Assembly (NCBI GenBank): GCA_016785225.1
Contig: JAFBJZ010000375.1
Coordinates: 4,693,501-4,757,500, forward strand
Source of the DNA: Psettodes erumei
Lineage: Eukaryota > Chordata > Actinopteri > Pleuronectiformes > Psettodidae
Reading direction: 5' to 3'
DNA: 64,000 bases
Shown here: in pieces, positions 30,295 through 44,339 of the stretch
Numbering within the stretch: the stretch's first letter is position 1
Layout: each line of letters begins with the position of its first letter
Translations under genes and position numbers: made by a program
Notes under the pieces: generated by a model
What the model was told of the DNA's origin: nothing
What the model saw: only the letters and a program-made list of their open reading frames with translations
Database searches by the model: none

Positions 30295-33161
30295 ATGGCT
30301 GTGGAGATGGAGCCCGCGGAGTGAGTGCGCTTTCCTTTTAGGTTTTATTTTAAATTTGTAAATAATAAGTTTTCGGTGATAATTTGAGGGAGATGACACA
30401 AAAGCAGTAACGATACGACCACACGTGACTGTGCAAAAAAGAAAACATTACAGTTTTCCTTTAATATTGGAGGTTGCCTGGGTCTGGCACATTACGTATT
30501 AAGGTGGAAGATTACATGGTCTGTGAATGGATTCACTTATATTTATTTGGGGAATTATATTTTTCTGTGATGTTGGCGTCAAAAACTTTATTCCTATAAA
30601 ATTGTTTGGGAATGACATGCGCTTAAAAGATTAACTTAAAGAATTTGTCTTTTTCTGTGTCGCTGTTATTTATTGTCTGCACAATTCGTGCACATATGTG
30701 GCGTCGAATCGGTTGTGGAGGCTCCTATCCAATCATATGGACATATGGCTGCTCCTGTTGGTTGCTTTGAGCCATTGTTTTTGTTGATTATGCTGAGAGG
30801 GAGAGAGAGAGGCGGGTCCAGGCTGTTTTTGCAGTCCCAGTACATAGTGTCTGCTTCTTCCACATGTGCCTGTTGATCTAATACGCCCACCTGCTGTGGA
30901 TGTGGGCTGTTAATTGGTTAGTTACTTTGTCAGCCTGTGAGGAAACGTGGGGATGGACTGCACATTGTTGTCAACGAGAAACCCATCTTGTGGTTGGTCT
31001 CTTATGGTGGGAGGTTAAATTCGGCATGAGAACGGTTGTGGAACATAAGTGGGTAATAATGTTCATGCCAATGATCCATGATTTTGCAAGGGAAAGACCA
31101 TACAACACCGTCCTACAGAAAGAAATTGACAGAGTTCTATAATGCAAAAGATACAACAGATAGTGATCAAAATGCCCAGCAGATGACTCTGAAGGGGGAC
31201 AAAAGTTTACATGAAGCAGACTGCCTGCTTGGTGGGGGGGGCACTTGTCCAATGGGTTGCTCAGAGTAACTTCAGTGTGATTGAGGTGATTGACACTGAA
31301 ACTTACCTTTGAAAAAAAACAAAAAAGATCAGAAATGCCATACCCACACAGAATCACTGCCACTGAGTTATTCCTGGGTATTGCTCGTATGCTTGTTCTC
31401 ATACAGCACTTATTAGAACCTGAAACATTACTCTGTGCAGTCTCTGTATAGGCTTTTCTATCAACTTGTGGTTATCCGTCTTGCCCCTACAGTGTGATCC
31501 GCCTGATAATGCAGTACCTTAAGGAGAACAACCTCTACCGGACGCTGACCACCTTGCAGGAGGAAACCACTGTCTCACTCAACACAGTGGAGAGTATCGA
31601 CAGTTTCATTGCAGACATAAACAGCGGCCACTGGGACTGTGTTCTGCTGGCTATTGAGTCCCTCAAGCTACCTGACAATACACTTATTGACCTTTATGAG
31701 CAGGTGAACTTCACATTGATTGGATAATGCTTTACTTGGCTTGTTTATTTTTTTTAAAGTCAGCATTATATGTATAGTGAACAGTGACATCTCCCACAGG
31801 TTGTAATGGAGCTCATTGAAATGAGGGAGGTGGGTGCAGCTCGCTCGCTCCTCAGACAAACTGACCCGATGATCATGCTGAAGCAGACTCAGCCTGAGAG
31901 GTACAGCCACCTGGAGAACCTGCTGACATGCTCCTACTTTGACCCTCGTGAGGTAAGAGAATAAAGATCAGTTACATTAGTATTAACAAGTGCTTTGTAG
32001 AGTAAAGTCCTTTTCCTCATGCTGCAGGCATACCCGAAAGGCAGCAGCAAGGAGAAGCGACGCAGGGCGATAGCTGAGGCACTAGCAAGGGAGGTCAGCG
32101 TGGTGCCTCCCTCTCGCCTCATGGGGCTTCTGGAGCAAGTCAGCGTGAGCAAGCTGATCAATATTTTCTTTGTAATACTCTCTCCAATTATATGACAAGA
32201 GAAGCAACTTGATCAATGACCATGGCAGTCTCATTTCTCCTCTCTTTCCCTGCTGACATGCACATACTATAAACCCCCTTTCACTAGAGGTTCTTAAGGA
32301 TGGTGAAGACATTTTTTTCCATCAGCGTTTTACTTTTAGTGCTGTGTCCTGTATATCCTCAGTTGCATTCTAAACATTGAGTTTTGCATGTTAAAGTAGC
32401 AGTAGTAGTTCCAAAGAAATGCATCCCACTGACTTTTTTGGGCTATTCTTAACAAATAGAGTGGCACATACAGTATTTCCTCAGGGAATGTTCTTGGTAA
32501 TGCTGGTTATAAAAACATTGCATGTAAAATACTTCAAGACACAGAAATGTTTTCGGGGGCCAGCACTATCTTGTTTGATAAATCCTGTCTAATTCCACGT
32601 GATATACTCATACAGCTGTATATACAAATTTTGAACAACTTTTAATAAATTAATAAATAAATAAAACATATAAAAAAGCCTGTATACAGCAAGTATATTT
32701 CCAAGGATCTAATATTTTTTTGTTTGTTGTGCGCTGTTGCAGGACCACAGCACCATTTTTGTTTACCATTTGCTATAGTTGGCATTTATTAGTATCCTTG
32801 GTTTTATCGAGCTTTTGAATTATGAAGCCACAATTACTTCATGTTTTCTGTTAACCTTTTCATCATTCCTCCTCAACAGTCTATGAGACTACAGCAGTAT
32901 CCTGGGTATCTCTCCCCGGACAGGACCATTGACACATCCGGCTGCAAAGAGAGACATGTGGAGAAAGAGAGCTTTCCAACCCAGCTGTACTGCCACATCA
33001 AGGTAAACAACTCAGATTCTGAGTAATTACACACTCTACAATACTTCAATGTGAAAGGGTTGTATTTGTATAGAATGCATTTACAGCAAATAAGAGCTTG
33101 TTTTATTATTTGTCTGTAGTTATTTTTATTTTCTTGTTCATTAGCCCCATAATATATTTGG

Positions 33162-33207
<46 letters not shown>

Positions 33208-36200
33208 AAAGTACACACACAAAAAACTAATTACTTTGCCCATCTGAAGGCACTTGTGTTAGGCTGTGCTCTCATCACTTGCATCCAGATGGAGCTGCCA
33301 GAGTCACTCCCCCTTGCTTTTCCAGGGTTATAAGTGAGAGAGGTCAGCCCACAACAACAGCCGACTGTTGAACTTTATGCTTCCCCTGAGGTCACTTGAT
33401 TATAATTTGGGTTTCATTTCTTTGAGCTACTGGATTACAGACTGCAAACAGAGTAGGGAAGCATGTTTTCTGGGAGTTGGAGTCGAGTGTTGATGAGCAA
33501 TTTCTATGAGTATGATTTTTAATCTACAGTTTGGAAGACGATCACATGTGGAGTGTGCCCGTTTCTCTCCTGATGGAAAGTACCTAATCACCGGATCAGT
33601 GGATGGTTTCATTGAGGTCTGGAACTTCAACACTGGAAAAATTAGTAAGGTAAGTACAACAGTATATATGCAAAATATTTTCATATATTATTCCATTGAT
33701 ATGGTGTATTTCATTGTTTTGCTGTTCTCTCCATGCTTGTGTATGTGTGCGTGGGTGTGCTTACATGAATGGAATAGGATTTAAAGTACCAGGCCCAAGA
33801 TAGCTTCATGATGATGGATGATGCTGTGCTGTGTATGTGCTTCAGTCAGGAAACTGATCTCCTGGCAACTGGAGCTCAGAATGGCAAAATAAAGGTTGGA
33901 CCATCCGCTTATCTTATACCACTGCTGGTTAATTATTTTTTGCATATTAATCTTTGATAGCAACCAATTATAGTGTCTTTCTTTAACGTGGAATATTGCT
34001 TTTTTGCTTTATGTTGCTACAACATTGTCAAATACTTTAAAAATATGGTAATGTCATTGGCTTGGTTATCACCATGTCACTATTACATGACCAGTAGTCT
34101 AAATTTCTCTCTAAAATGTGTATTTGTGTGCTGTTGGGGGGTATGGAGGGTAGGTGTGGAAAATCCAGAGTGGCTTGTGCCTGCGGAGGTTTGAGCATGC
34201 TCACAGCAAAGGTGTGACCTGTCTGAGCTTCTCCAAGGACAGCAACCAGATCCTCAGTGCCTCCTTTGACCAGACCATCAGGTGGGATGCAACAGTAACA
34301 GTATCTGCTCTCTGGCAACTGCAAACACACTGCAGCCTAAAGCCATTGTTTATGAGATGAAACTTAAAATTTTGTAACATGACTTGTTGAATTGACCTTC
34401 ATTAGACAGAGATTAATGAAAGTCTGTATAACTTTCCATACATTATTTTAAAAAGTAATTGTCCGACACAAGCACATATAAATAGATAAATACCTAAAAA
34501 GGTACATTTAATCTTAGCTTATACCGATCATTTTTAAAGAAAAAGAGGGGGAAAAGTAGTAGGAGTCTTTTTCAGTTTCTGAATCCCATGTTATGGTTAT
34601 ACTTTGCTCGTCTGCTGTGGGAGAAAGAGCTCTCACTGACCTCAGACGAGACTCACACATGGGCGTCAGTTCAGCTGAAAAAAGGCAGTGAGCTCCCTTC
34701 ACATCCTACAGTCGAAAAGCAAAATGTTGCCACAACAGGCCCATAGAAATGATAACAGAACTGGCAAACAGTAAAGTAGATTGGGCAACCAATTTGCAGT
34801 TCATTTCTCTTTTTAACCTGATAATGATTCTAATGTGTCTCAAAGTGTACATTTGGAATCGTGATATCTTCTTGAAAGATAATTAACTCAGCCCATCTCA
34901 TCATCTTTAGCTCTCAACTCATTTTATGTTGGCTCAAACAAACAAAAAAATCCCTAAGGTGCTCAAAACTTTTTCAGACAGTTTCCTTACAGGAAAAGAT
35001 GCATATTCATATGTTTTAAACATGCTCTACCAATAGAGCTAAATTGTCCATTATTGGCTAATGTATAACCCCCCATAACTAGATTAGTATGGAATATAGT
35101 TATAAGATATCTGGTCAGAAATGATTGTCTCTGTCTGTCTCTCTCACATACAGACACACACACACACACATAAACACCCGTCATAGCTGAGGAGTTCAAT
35201 ATCTATTTCTGAGCCCTTCAGGATGTGGGCTGAGCATCTTCGCTGTGCTGGAACCACATGTGCTGTGTGGGTGTAGCTGAGATCCCATGTGCTCAGGCAC
35301 GAAGCGGCAACATGTTCCTCCACTTGCAGTTCCACGAGCTGGGAGTCTGAATTGTTTACGTACGCTAAATCATCCTCCCAGAGACAGGGATTCAGTGAGC
35401 ATTAGGCGTTTTGTCATGGTTTAGTTAATCTGCACCCAGTCTCTGCACAGGAGCTAAAAATAACAGTGGCAGCTCAGTAACACATTTTCGTCTGCTCTCA
35501 AGAAAAAAATCCCCTCGAGTTGAACCAAGGTGGATCTCTTAATGAGTCAGATCTGCAGTTTACAACACTATATTACCAAAAGTATTCGCTCACCTGCCTT
35601 GACTCATACTATGAACTGAAGTGCCATCCCATTCCTAACCCATAGAGTTCAATATGATGTCGGTCCACCTTTTGCAGCTATTACAGCTTCAACTCTTCTG
35701 GGAAGACTGTCCACAAGGTTGAGGAGAGTGTTTATAGGAATTTTGACCATTCTTCCAAAAGCGCATTGGTGAGGTCACACACTGATGTTGGTCGAGAAGG
35801 CCTGGCTCTCAGTCTCCGCTCTAATTCATCCCAAAGGTGTTCTATCGGGTTCAGGTCAGGACTCTGTGCAGGCCAGTCAAGTTCATCCACACCAGACTCT
35901 GTCATCCATGTCTTTATGGACCTTGCTTTGTGCACTGGTGCACAGTCATGTTGGAAGAGGAAGGGGCCCGCTCCAAACTGTTCCCACAAGGTTGGGAGCA
36001 TGGAATTGTCCAAAATGTTTTGGTATCCTGAAGCATTCAAAGTTCCTTTCACTGGAACTAAGGGGCCAAGCCCAGCTCCTGAAAAACAACCCCACACCAT
36101 AATTCCTCCTCCACCAAATTTCACAGTCGGCACAATGCAGTCTGAAATGTACCGTTCTCCCATCAGATTGCCAGATGGAAAAGCGTGATTCATCACTCCA

Positions 36201-37264
36201 GAGAACGCGTCTCCACTGCTCTAGAGGCCAGTGGCGGCGTGCTTTACACCATTGCATCCGACGCTTTGCATTGCACTTGGTGATGTGTGGCTTGGCTGCA
36301 GCTGCTCGGCCATGGAAACCCATTCCATGAAGCTCTCTGCGTACTGTACTTGGGCTAATCTGAAGGTCACATGAAGTTTGTAGCTCTGTAGCAATTGACT
36401 GTGAAGAAAGTCGGCGACCTCTTTGCACTATGCGCTTCAGCATCCGCTGACCCCTCTCCGTCACTTTACGTGGCCTACCACTTCGTGGCTGAGTTGCTGT
36501 TGTTCCCAAACGCTTCCATTTTGTTATAATAGAGCTGACAGTTGACTGTGGAATATTTAGGAGCGAGGAAATTTCACGACTGGATTTGTTGCACAGGTGG
36601 CATCCTATGACAGTTCCACGCTGGAATTCACTGAGCTCCTGAGAGCGGCCCATTCTTTCACAAATGTCTTGTTTCACAGTCTGCATGCCTGAGTGCTTGA
36701 TTTTATACACCTGTGGCCAGGCCAAGTGATTAGGACACCTGATTCTGATCATTTGAATGGGTGAGCGAATACTTTTGGTAATATAGTGTATTCTATCTAA
36801 AAGACTATCTGAACATCTTTTGTACAAGCTAAATGACTTCTCCTCTTTCTCATCAGACGATGAAGACCTTTAGTTCAGATAGAAAGGAAGGAACAGACTT
36901 TGTTTGCTGCACCATGTCACCCCGTGGGGAGTGGATTTACTGCGTGGGGGAGGACTTAGTGCTGTATTGCTTCAACTATATGACGGGAAGGCTGGAGAAA
37001 ATGCTGACAGTAAGCTCTGTCACTAATATTCATTCACTCATTATCACAGTCAGACTTCTCAAAAAGTGGTTTACAAAAAGAAAAGGCTAACTGACTTGAA
37101 CAATAAACAGTAAGACTGATGGGAGATGGAGATATGTGGTGATCTGTGTTCCTTTGTACCCACAGGTTCATGAGAAAGACGTCATTGGCATTTCTCACCA
37201 TCCACATGAGAATCTGATCGCCACGTACAGTGAGGATGGCCTCCTGAGGCTATGGAAATCTTAA
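30295..37264 (+). CDS. smu1: smu1 copy (WD40 spliceosome factor) lacking its middle WD-repeat exons; probably disrupted
   Basis: SMU1 is a conserved splicing factor that pairs with RED/IK in the spliceosome. Exons found: 30295-30320, 31493-31703, 31800-31952, 32028-32138 (or to 32144), 32880-33002, 33530-33649, 33778-33894, 34154-34281, 36857-37009, 37166-37264. The N-terminal LisH/CTLH part (VIRLIMQYLKENNLYR) and WD repeats 1-2 are well kept; the C terminus ends WKS. Exon 8 ends at FDQTIR in phase 2, while the next exon found starts in phase 0 (TMKTFSS). The roughly 97 codons between, WD repeats 3 to 5 in human SMU1, are absent from the 2.6-kb intron, which instead carries a Tc1-like element. 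Joining the two exons directly gives a stop within three codons. Exon 5 is also unusually divergent for SMU1. I take it as the second teleost copy, decaying, or an assembly error. Confidence 0.8.
33165..33203. repeat. (CA)n microsatellite in smu1 intron 5
   Basis: About 19 CA units in a row. Confidence 0.9.
35561..36790 (-). mobile_element. Tc1-like DNA transposon, inactive copy
   Basis: A 1.23-kb element with inverted ends: actatattaccaaaagt on the left and its reverse complement on the right. The transposase lies on the minus strand, starting at MGRSQELSEFQRG (36651-36653), with a paired-type helix-turn-helix region (IPQSTVSSIITKWKR), GRPRK linker, and the catalytic region split over two frames: SDESRF in the first, HDCAPVHKA and SPDLNPIEHLWDE (second Asp and the Glu of the DDE triad) in the second, which ends at 35732. 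A frameshift near 36160-36196 inactivates it. It sits in the smu1 intron where the missing WD exons should be. Confidence 0.93.
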
Positions 37265-40200
37265 ACTGTTGCCTGCATTGAAATACGAAGGACCTAGAGA
37301 GCCATACGCACAGTTATAAAGCAAGTTCATTCATATCTGTTCAATCAGGCATTAGACATAAATAAATATATGTAATAAATAAAACACCTTACCAAGGGAT
37401 AGATTAATCATCACTAATTTTTTTGGTGTTTTGTTTACAAAAAGGAAATATACAAGAAATCATTTAAAAAATATATCCCAAGTATCCTTTTACGCATATT
37501 GTTGATTCAATTCATTTATAAACTTCATTTAATTAGCACTTAATAAATCAGTTTTAATACATGTGTTTTAAAATAATCTATTAACAGATTAATTAAAATA
37601 AATTAATTTCAAGCATTTTGCTTTATTAACTTTTGCATCACTGTCTAGGTCCTTCATACTGTACACACACTTCCTCTCAGATCCAACTTCACCAGTGCAG
37701 TTTGAATCCCCATTTTCATCTCTTCTGTCTTTATTAGACATGAAAATGCATGATGGTGAACTGTCGTGAAATATTTATATCAAAAAGCACCTTGTGTCAG
37801 GGCAAAAAACAAACAATATCAGGTAAATGATTTGTCGGCATTCGGTTTATAATAATGCTTTTGTAACTTTAATTCAATGATTATGATTCAGATGTAACTA
37901 TTTGTTTTGTCCTCTGTGTTCCCTGCATGCTACCTCAGTTACACTATCTAAATGTGGCTCTACAACACTATAAGTACTCCCTCAAAATATGCATGATGAC
38001 TTATGGTAAACCAGTGACACATTCTGTATCGTGTTTGTATATAATAAATGTATTTAACGTAGTCACATTACTGTCATTTAGTCAGCATTGACTGTACTTG
38101 GTGTTCCTGTGCATCAGTGGGACATGTACATATGCAAGAAACAGAGCGACTGCCTCCACCCATATCTATGATTTGTACTTTCTGTCTTCTGTCACTGTAC
38201 CATCAGTTCTCTGTCACTGTTTAAAAATAATGTTCAGTCATTGCACTCTATTTTCTATATTCTTTAGGTTGTATTGTATATATAACACTGCCAACCATGA
38301 CAAAAGTGATTATCAATAAAACTGAAAAACCTTAATATGTCGTTACTACTGTGCCATTTAAAACGCATTTTACTAAGTATCAAATTTGTTCCCTTAATGA
38401 CATTTTCCTCTATTGAAGAAAAAAAAAGATGCCAATTTTTTTATTAATCGATTGAATGATCCTTTGAGCTTGAGTTGAGATTATTTGTAAAAAGCCATGT
38501 TACAACATTTGAAGAAAAACATTTACAATAATGCTGCTACTCCTGTGTTCGATTAATTAGTTTATTTCCTAGCAAAAACAGCAACAATAATTTTGAGACT
38601 GACTAAAAGAGCAGAGTTAGGATGTAGGCATTATTGAAAAATGCTTTGTCATTCTGTGGTGAATATTTCCTTGTGTATTTTTAAGCATCATCAGATTTCC
38701 TGGTGTTAAAAATTAAATCTATCGAGCACATATTAACACAAGGATTTAGAAAGACCATCAAACTGCATTTAATTAGAAAACATGAGCACAAACAAGTAGA
38801 TCATTGGTCCTGACACACATATGGTCAAATTAAGACTTTGACAACACTTGAGTTGGATTGCCCTGACATGACTACTCAGAAATTTGCATCTGCTCTCAAG
38901 AATGACTGTTAGAACAAAGGAACCCCTCTCCTCTCAAGGTGGTGTTTTACAATTTCCGATGGCAAAAATTATCAATGAAAAAACCCCCAGTAAGAACAAA
39001 CTGTATTATCAAGTAGCTTCAAGTTAAGTTTTGATAAGGCTTTCACTCAGGCAGACACTTCACTGAGGTATCAGCTGTGCCAATTTTGAGTCTGATTTGG
39101 CATTTATTATTAGAATAATGGAAAAGGACTTGAGCCAATTCCAGAAAAAAAAATCCATCTACCAATTGAACTTGCTACTTTGTAATTTGTCATTTAAATT
39201 CCAGATTTTGGTCTTACAAAAAGGCCAGAGAAGAAACTGAACTCTGAATCTTCTTTAAAATCACGTAACTGAACTTATCTCAAGAACATTCATGCTATAA
39301 AACTACAAGCTGGTCAGTAGTCACTCTTTTTTTTTTATCCAGCTAGGGTGCAACTTGGCACTTAACACTTATTACAGATAGGACATTTGCTATGAAGGCA
39401 TAACAGGCCTGTTGTTTATTTGTATAACTTTCTGTAAAAACCCAAATAAGATCAAATATGGAACACAGAATTATTTTAAAATATGTATTCTGAGTTTGAG
39501 AAAAGTTATCTATATAACCTGCTTCTTGGAAAAACCCATGATCTGTTGGGTTGGGTCTGATCATTTTTCAAAATAAAGTGACTAAGTACTCACATTTGAC
39601 CTTCTGTCTCTGAATACTTCCCCTGCCATACATATCCTGACTTGTTTCACTTTCTTTCCATACAAGGCTCCCAAAAAATGGCATCATAACAGACTGATTG
39701 CAGCTCAAAAGTAAAAATAGTAAACTAGACTTAATATTTGTTTTAATGATCTACATTTTAGTGGTTGGAACCTAAATCCTCTCCTGCTAGAATTATTATC
39801 AACTTTACATCATCCTGTCACATTGTCAGGATTGTTTAATAATGTTCAGAAAATAGCCCTTGAAAGGGTAAAACAGCATAAATGTTGTTGTCAAGTATGA
39901 ATGCTCGTCCCTCTCTCCACCACTACCACCTGAAGAATGGGTCTTCACATACAACTGACTGAGCAAGTCATCAATAAGTGGTTCACAACAACTGATTTAG
40001 TCACACAATAAAAATGATTATTTTCAGGTTAATATTAGCCAACAGTTTGAATGTAACTGCATAAAAAGCCAATAGTCCTTGTTTAAACAAAGACATAATA
40101 CTGTGTAATACCAGCCCTCATCTATAATCACAGTGTGACAGGGAAAAAAAAAAAAAAGATAAAACAAGGCTTCAGAGATGATGAGGAATCCCATTCACCT

Positions 40201-40444
40201 GGATCCAAGTTTAGTCCTGGAACTTTAAGATACTTCACTCAATCCAAAAAGTAATGTGATAAATCAGGTGGGTGCTGGGACACAGTTCTGCAATTCAGCT
40301 GGAAAGAAATCTTCAACAAGCGAACAGTAATGATTTAAAGAAAAAAATGAAATAAAATAAAAAGTGCACAAAATTTTCAAAAAAGGTGCTTTGCTTTGGA
40401 GATGATTGTCTGGGCCTCTGGAATAAGAACAAGCCAGTTGTCAT
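37265..40444. other. Convergent spacer between smu1 and dnaja1
   Basis: AT-rich 3.2 kb holding the 3' UTRs of smu1 (several AATAAA, for example 37361-37366 and 38315-38320) and, at its right end, of dnaja1 on the other strand. No further gene, RNA or element recognised. Confidence 0.4.
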
Positions 40445-42106
40445 TTAGGATGTCTGGCACTGCACACCTCCAGTATTGGCGTAGTCATCTTCATCCATGT
40501 AGTAGTACTGATGGCGGTGTCTTCTTCTGTTCTCGAAGTCGCAGTCCTCCAGGTCAGCGTAGATGTACAGGTCATCATCCATGCTGTCTACTTGCTCTGT
40601 GTTTATCTTTTCGGGGAGGTAGCGCTCCAGCTCCTTCAGCTTGTCCTTGGGGAGAAAGTTGGCTTGTGGGAAAACCACCTAACGAAAACAACCACAACAT
40701 AAGTTATGAATGTAACTACAGATATGTGAGAACCAAAGGATGACCCCCATTACTGCCGAGATAGATAGATAACTGTTGTTCTGCTTTGTTACCCTTGTGA
40801 CCACGTGTAAACAAAGTCATGCCCTTGATCCCATGCACTGTAAAGGCAGGGCTAGCTTCCAGCTCATGATTTCACCTTGAACGCCTCAAAGACCAGGTAC
40901 AGGCTCAGGAGAAAGTACTCCAAGAGCCCAGACCTTCAATAAGCATGAACATTTCCCCAAAACCAGACATGGATCAGTCAGAAGACTGAAGATTTCAGCA
41001 CCATGGCTTGTCAGTTTAATATTTTACTGTTGATATGTAAAAAAAATATATAAATAAATAAAAATAGCTGACACAGATGGAAGGAAGGAAAGAAGGAACA
41101 AATGTGTGAGATACAACTATAAGAGATAAGTAAAAGAAGTGAAAATTAAAAAACATCTTACTGAGAAGTGAATAATCAGGCGCCCCTTCTCAAACGGTCT
41201 GCGATACGTGGGCATCCCTTCATTCAAGACGCACTTTGTGTCTCCAGGCTTGATCAATTCTCCTGCAATTAAAAAAACCCCAAAAGCGTTACATGAGGAC
41301 GGACAATGTAACACTCCAGACTGTGGATACCACAGTTTGTGGCATAAATCTGCAATCTTCTTTCACATACTGGTATCTCCAAATTGCCCCTCAACTTACT
41401 GACATTAATTATAAATCCTATCATTCCAATGGCACTGGAAAGAGCTCTGTTGGGCATTAGGTCAAACTACTGACTAAATATTTGACAATTTTAAGGCATA
41501 GCTGTGCATTTAATGATTTGGTTTACCTGGATGTGAGGTGATGAGGAGAGTTCTGTTGTCCAGTGTCTGAACAGGTTTCTTGAAACCACACAAAGATTCA
41601 ACCAGTTGTAACTCCATGGACATGATCAGGTCCTCTCCTTTCCTGATGACAACAGCAAGAACAAGGAAAGGAAGGAAAAACAAATCTGTGGTGATTTTAC
41701 TGGGTAACCTGGATAGTTTTAAAAAAATCTGCTATGTACACCAGGCTATGTGTCATCTTAAAATCGGCGCAGGTTTAGAAAAACTGCTCAACTTCTTTAA
41801 ATTTAATTAATTCAAATTTAAACAGACTGCAAAGTATCTATTGCTTTCGCGTTTAAAACAGGCCACATATACTGTATAAACATGTACAACTGTACAAATA
41901 GAGATGGGGCACTTCTTCAACACATCACACCATGAACAGAATTTTTTTTTACCTGGTGAAACATGGATGTTCCCTCTGGTCCAGGACAATGATGATATCA
42001 CCTGGTTCAAGTCCGGGTTCCTGATCCCCCTCTCCATGAAAAACAATCTTTTGGCCATCTTTCATTCCTGTAGGAGTGGAATGATCAGCTGATGTTTGTA
42101 ACACAT

Positions 42107-42138
<32 letters not shown>

Positions 42139-43777
42139 GTTCACATTCTCACCTTTGTCGATGTGGACCTCCAAGATCTTTTTCTGTCGCAGGATCTTCC
42201 GGCCTCCACATGCTTTGCAGCGGTCCTTGTGGCTGATTCTTTTTCCTTGGCCCTGACAACTAAGGCACACTGTGGATACTTGCTGGACCATACCTGGTAA
42301 AAGTTGGTGCATGCGGACCTGCATGCCTGTACCATGGCAAGTCATGCACATCTGTGCAGCTCCTTTCCGACTCCCTCGACCTACCAAGAAAAGGAAAGAA
42401 AGAAAAAAAACTTAAGGGCCATCTTTGTGTAAGGTTTGGCTTATTTCCAAGCTATGAAATGTAGTGACCCAGCAAGAAAGGGCTGGATTACATTTACACA
42501 ATTGATGCGTTCTGTTATTGGACACAGAGCCTTTTTATGGTTTGTGTGGGTCTGCGTGTGCTGAAAAGCCTGCTTTGATCAGCAAACAAGCTGAGTGACG
42601 GACACAAGCGAGAGCATATGAGTTATTTGCATAGCCAAAGACGTACCTTCACATCTCTCACAGATAGTATTCTTCTGGACACTAAGTTTTCTTGTAGCTC
42701 CATTATAAAGATCTTCAAGTGTCACTGTAATCTGATGAACAATATTCTTCCCTGGTTTGGAAAAAAAAGATTCATTAGAGCCTGAGAAGTTCTTGTTTTG
42801 TTCCCGTTAAGAACATCTGCAGGGAGAAAATGAAAACTGCTCTGTTGTATTCTAATGTATTGCAATAGCATTTCCAGTGTTTTTTTTAAAAGTGTTTTAC
42901 AGGCAAAATGTTTAATTGGCTAATCAAGAAAACAACTGGCTGACAAGTCAATAATGAAAGTGTTGGACCTTACTCAACAGAACTGGCTCGAACTCAGAAG
43001 ATATATTAGCAACATATTATATAACTCAATTAGGTGTCAAACCTTTCAAACCAGACATAAAGACAAACTTCACACATCACTTCATCTCACTGATTGTTTC
43101 TCTAAGATTCCCATACCTTTTCGCTCTCTGTGCATCCGACTACCTCCACCAAAAAATAAGTCAAATATGTCCATCGGCGATGCAAAGCCTCCCCCACCAC
43201 CACCACCAGTTCCTCCTTCCTTTATAGCCTTTTCACCTCCACGGTCATACAGCTCTCTCTTCTTGGCATCTGACAGCACCTCATATGCTTGTGAGATCTG
43301 CTTAAACTATGAAAGAAAAGAAACAAACGTCTCAGCTGCTTATATGGCATTTAACTCTTTGACATTGTGCCCAAAATAATATCTTACAACCACTGTGCAC
43401 TTCATATGCAACAAGAAAATTAAAACAAATCTACCAAAAAACTACTGCCACCCTGTTTCACCTGATGCACAAACCTACATTATTTCATTTATTAATATGT
43501 AACATCCCAATAGATTTTAGAGTTTAGGACATTACTTGAGCAGAACTTTCAAGATAGGAACGTTAAGGTTATATGAATTTCAATGGAAAAAGAGTAAGAT
43601 GCACCTGTTTACCTGTTTACTGTGGGTGTAGTAAAAAATGCTTACCTTCTCGCCTTCTGTCGGATTTTTGTCTGGGTGAAATTTCAAGGCTAGTTTGCGG
43701 TAGGCCCTTTTCAGTTCATCAGGTGTAGCGTTAGGTTTCACACCCAGTGTGTCATAGAAGCCCGTTTCCCTGACCAT
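40445..43777 (-). CDS. dnaja1: DnaJ homolog subfamily A member 1 (dnaja1), complete, 8 coding exons
   Basis: Type I Hsp40 co-chaperone that stimulates Hsp70 ATPase in the cytosol and at mitochondrial import. Coding exons on the minus strand: 43646-43777, 43117-43306, 42647-42751, 42153-42380, 41953-42067, 41527-41642, 41162-41262, 40445-40678; phases agree and give 406 aa (human 397). The J domain has HPD at residues 34-36 (KFHPDKN). A Gly-rich linker follows (seven glycines near 43190). Four zinc-binding CxxCxGxG-type repeats are present: CERCEGRG, CMTCHGTG, CLSCQGQG, CKACGG. The C-terminal substrate domains follow, and the protein ends CQTS, a farnesylation box as in human DNAJA1. A further non-coding 5' exon is likely upstream of 43777. 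It is head to head with aptx, as in human. Confidence 0.96.
42115..42138. repeat. (TA)n microsatellite in dnaja1 intron 4
   Basis: About 12 TA units following a short CA tract, close to the exon 4 donor of dnaja1. Confidence 0.85.
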
Positions 43778-44339
43778 GTTGGCCTTTACCTTGGATAACC
43801 TTGGAAAGGTAACAGAAAGGAAAATTCTAATTTCATGAAGTTAAGAAAATAATAATAATAATTGTGGCATGTGTAAAAGTAGAAAGGGGCTATCAAACAC
43901 GAACTATAATACTACCAGAGGTTAAATTTTAGTTGACATGAGTATTAATTACTTCTAATACATTAATAACTACCCGATACTATGCGCATGAAGAAAACAT
44001 TAACGAGGTTTCACATCTATCAGGCCCGACGTACTTTAGCAGCGATAGCCAAGCTAATGCTAACACCAAGCTACGCTGTTTTTCTGACGCTAAGCCAAAA
44101 AATGAACAACAATGACACTTGAATGAGTTAATATGCTCGACTGAACTGTCATTTTCCTACCTGAAACGAAGACAGTATTATGAGTCCTCAGAATTTAAGG
44201 GCAGACTTCAGTTCACAGTAACGCGTTCCAGATTTTTCTACGTGACGTCAATTTCCTGCGACGGGGGAGTCATCAAAACAAGAGTGAGGCGTCTACAACA
44301 GTTTTATGAAAAAAAAGAACAGTGAAATAAGATGATAAA
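43778..44339. promoter_or_regulatory. Shared promoter between dnaja1 (-) and aptx (+)
   Basis: Only 562 bases separate the two start codons, which point away from each other. The gap contains a perfect palindromic CRE/ATF site, TGACGTCA, at 44243-44250, and locally raised CpG. The human orthologues APTX and DNAJA1 are also arranged head to head, so a bidirectional promoter is likely. Transcription starts cannot be placed exactly. Confidence 0.6.

Noticed and set aside
35766..36188. 140-codon plus-strand frame
   Set aside because: Antisense to the Tc1-like transposase.
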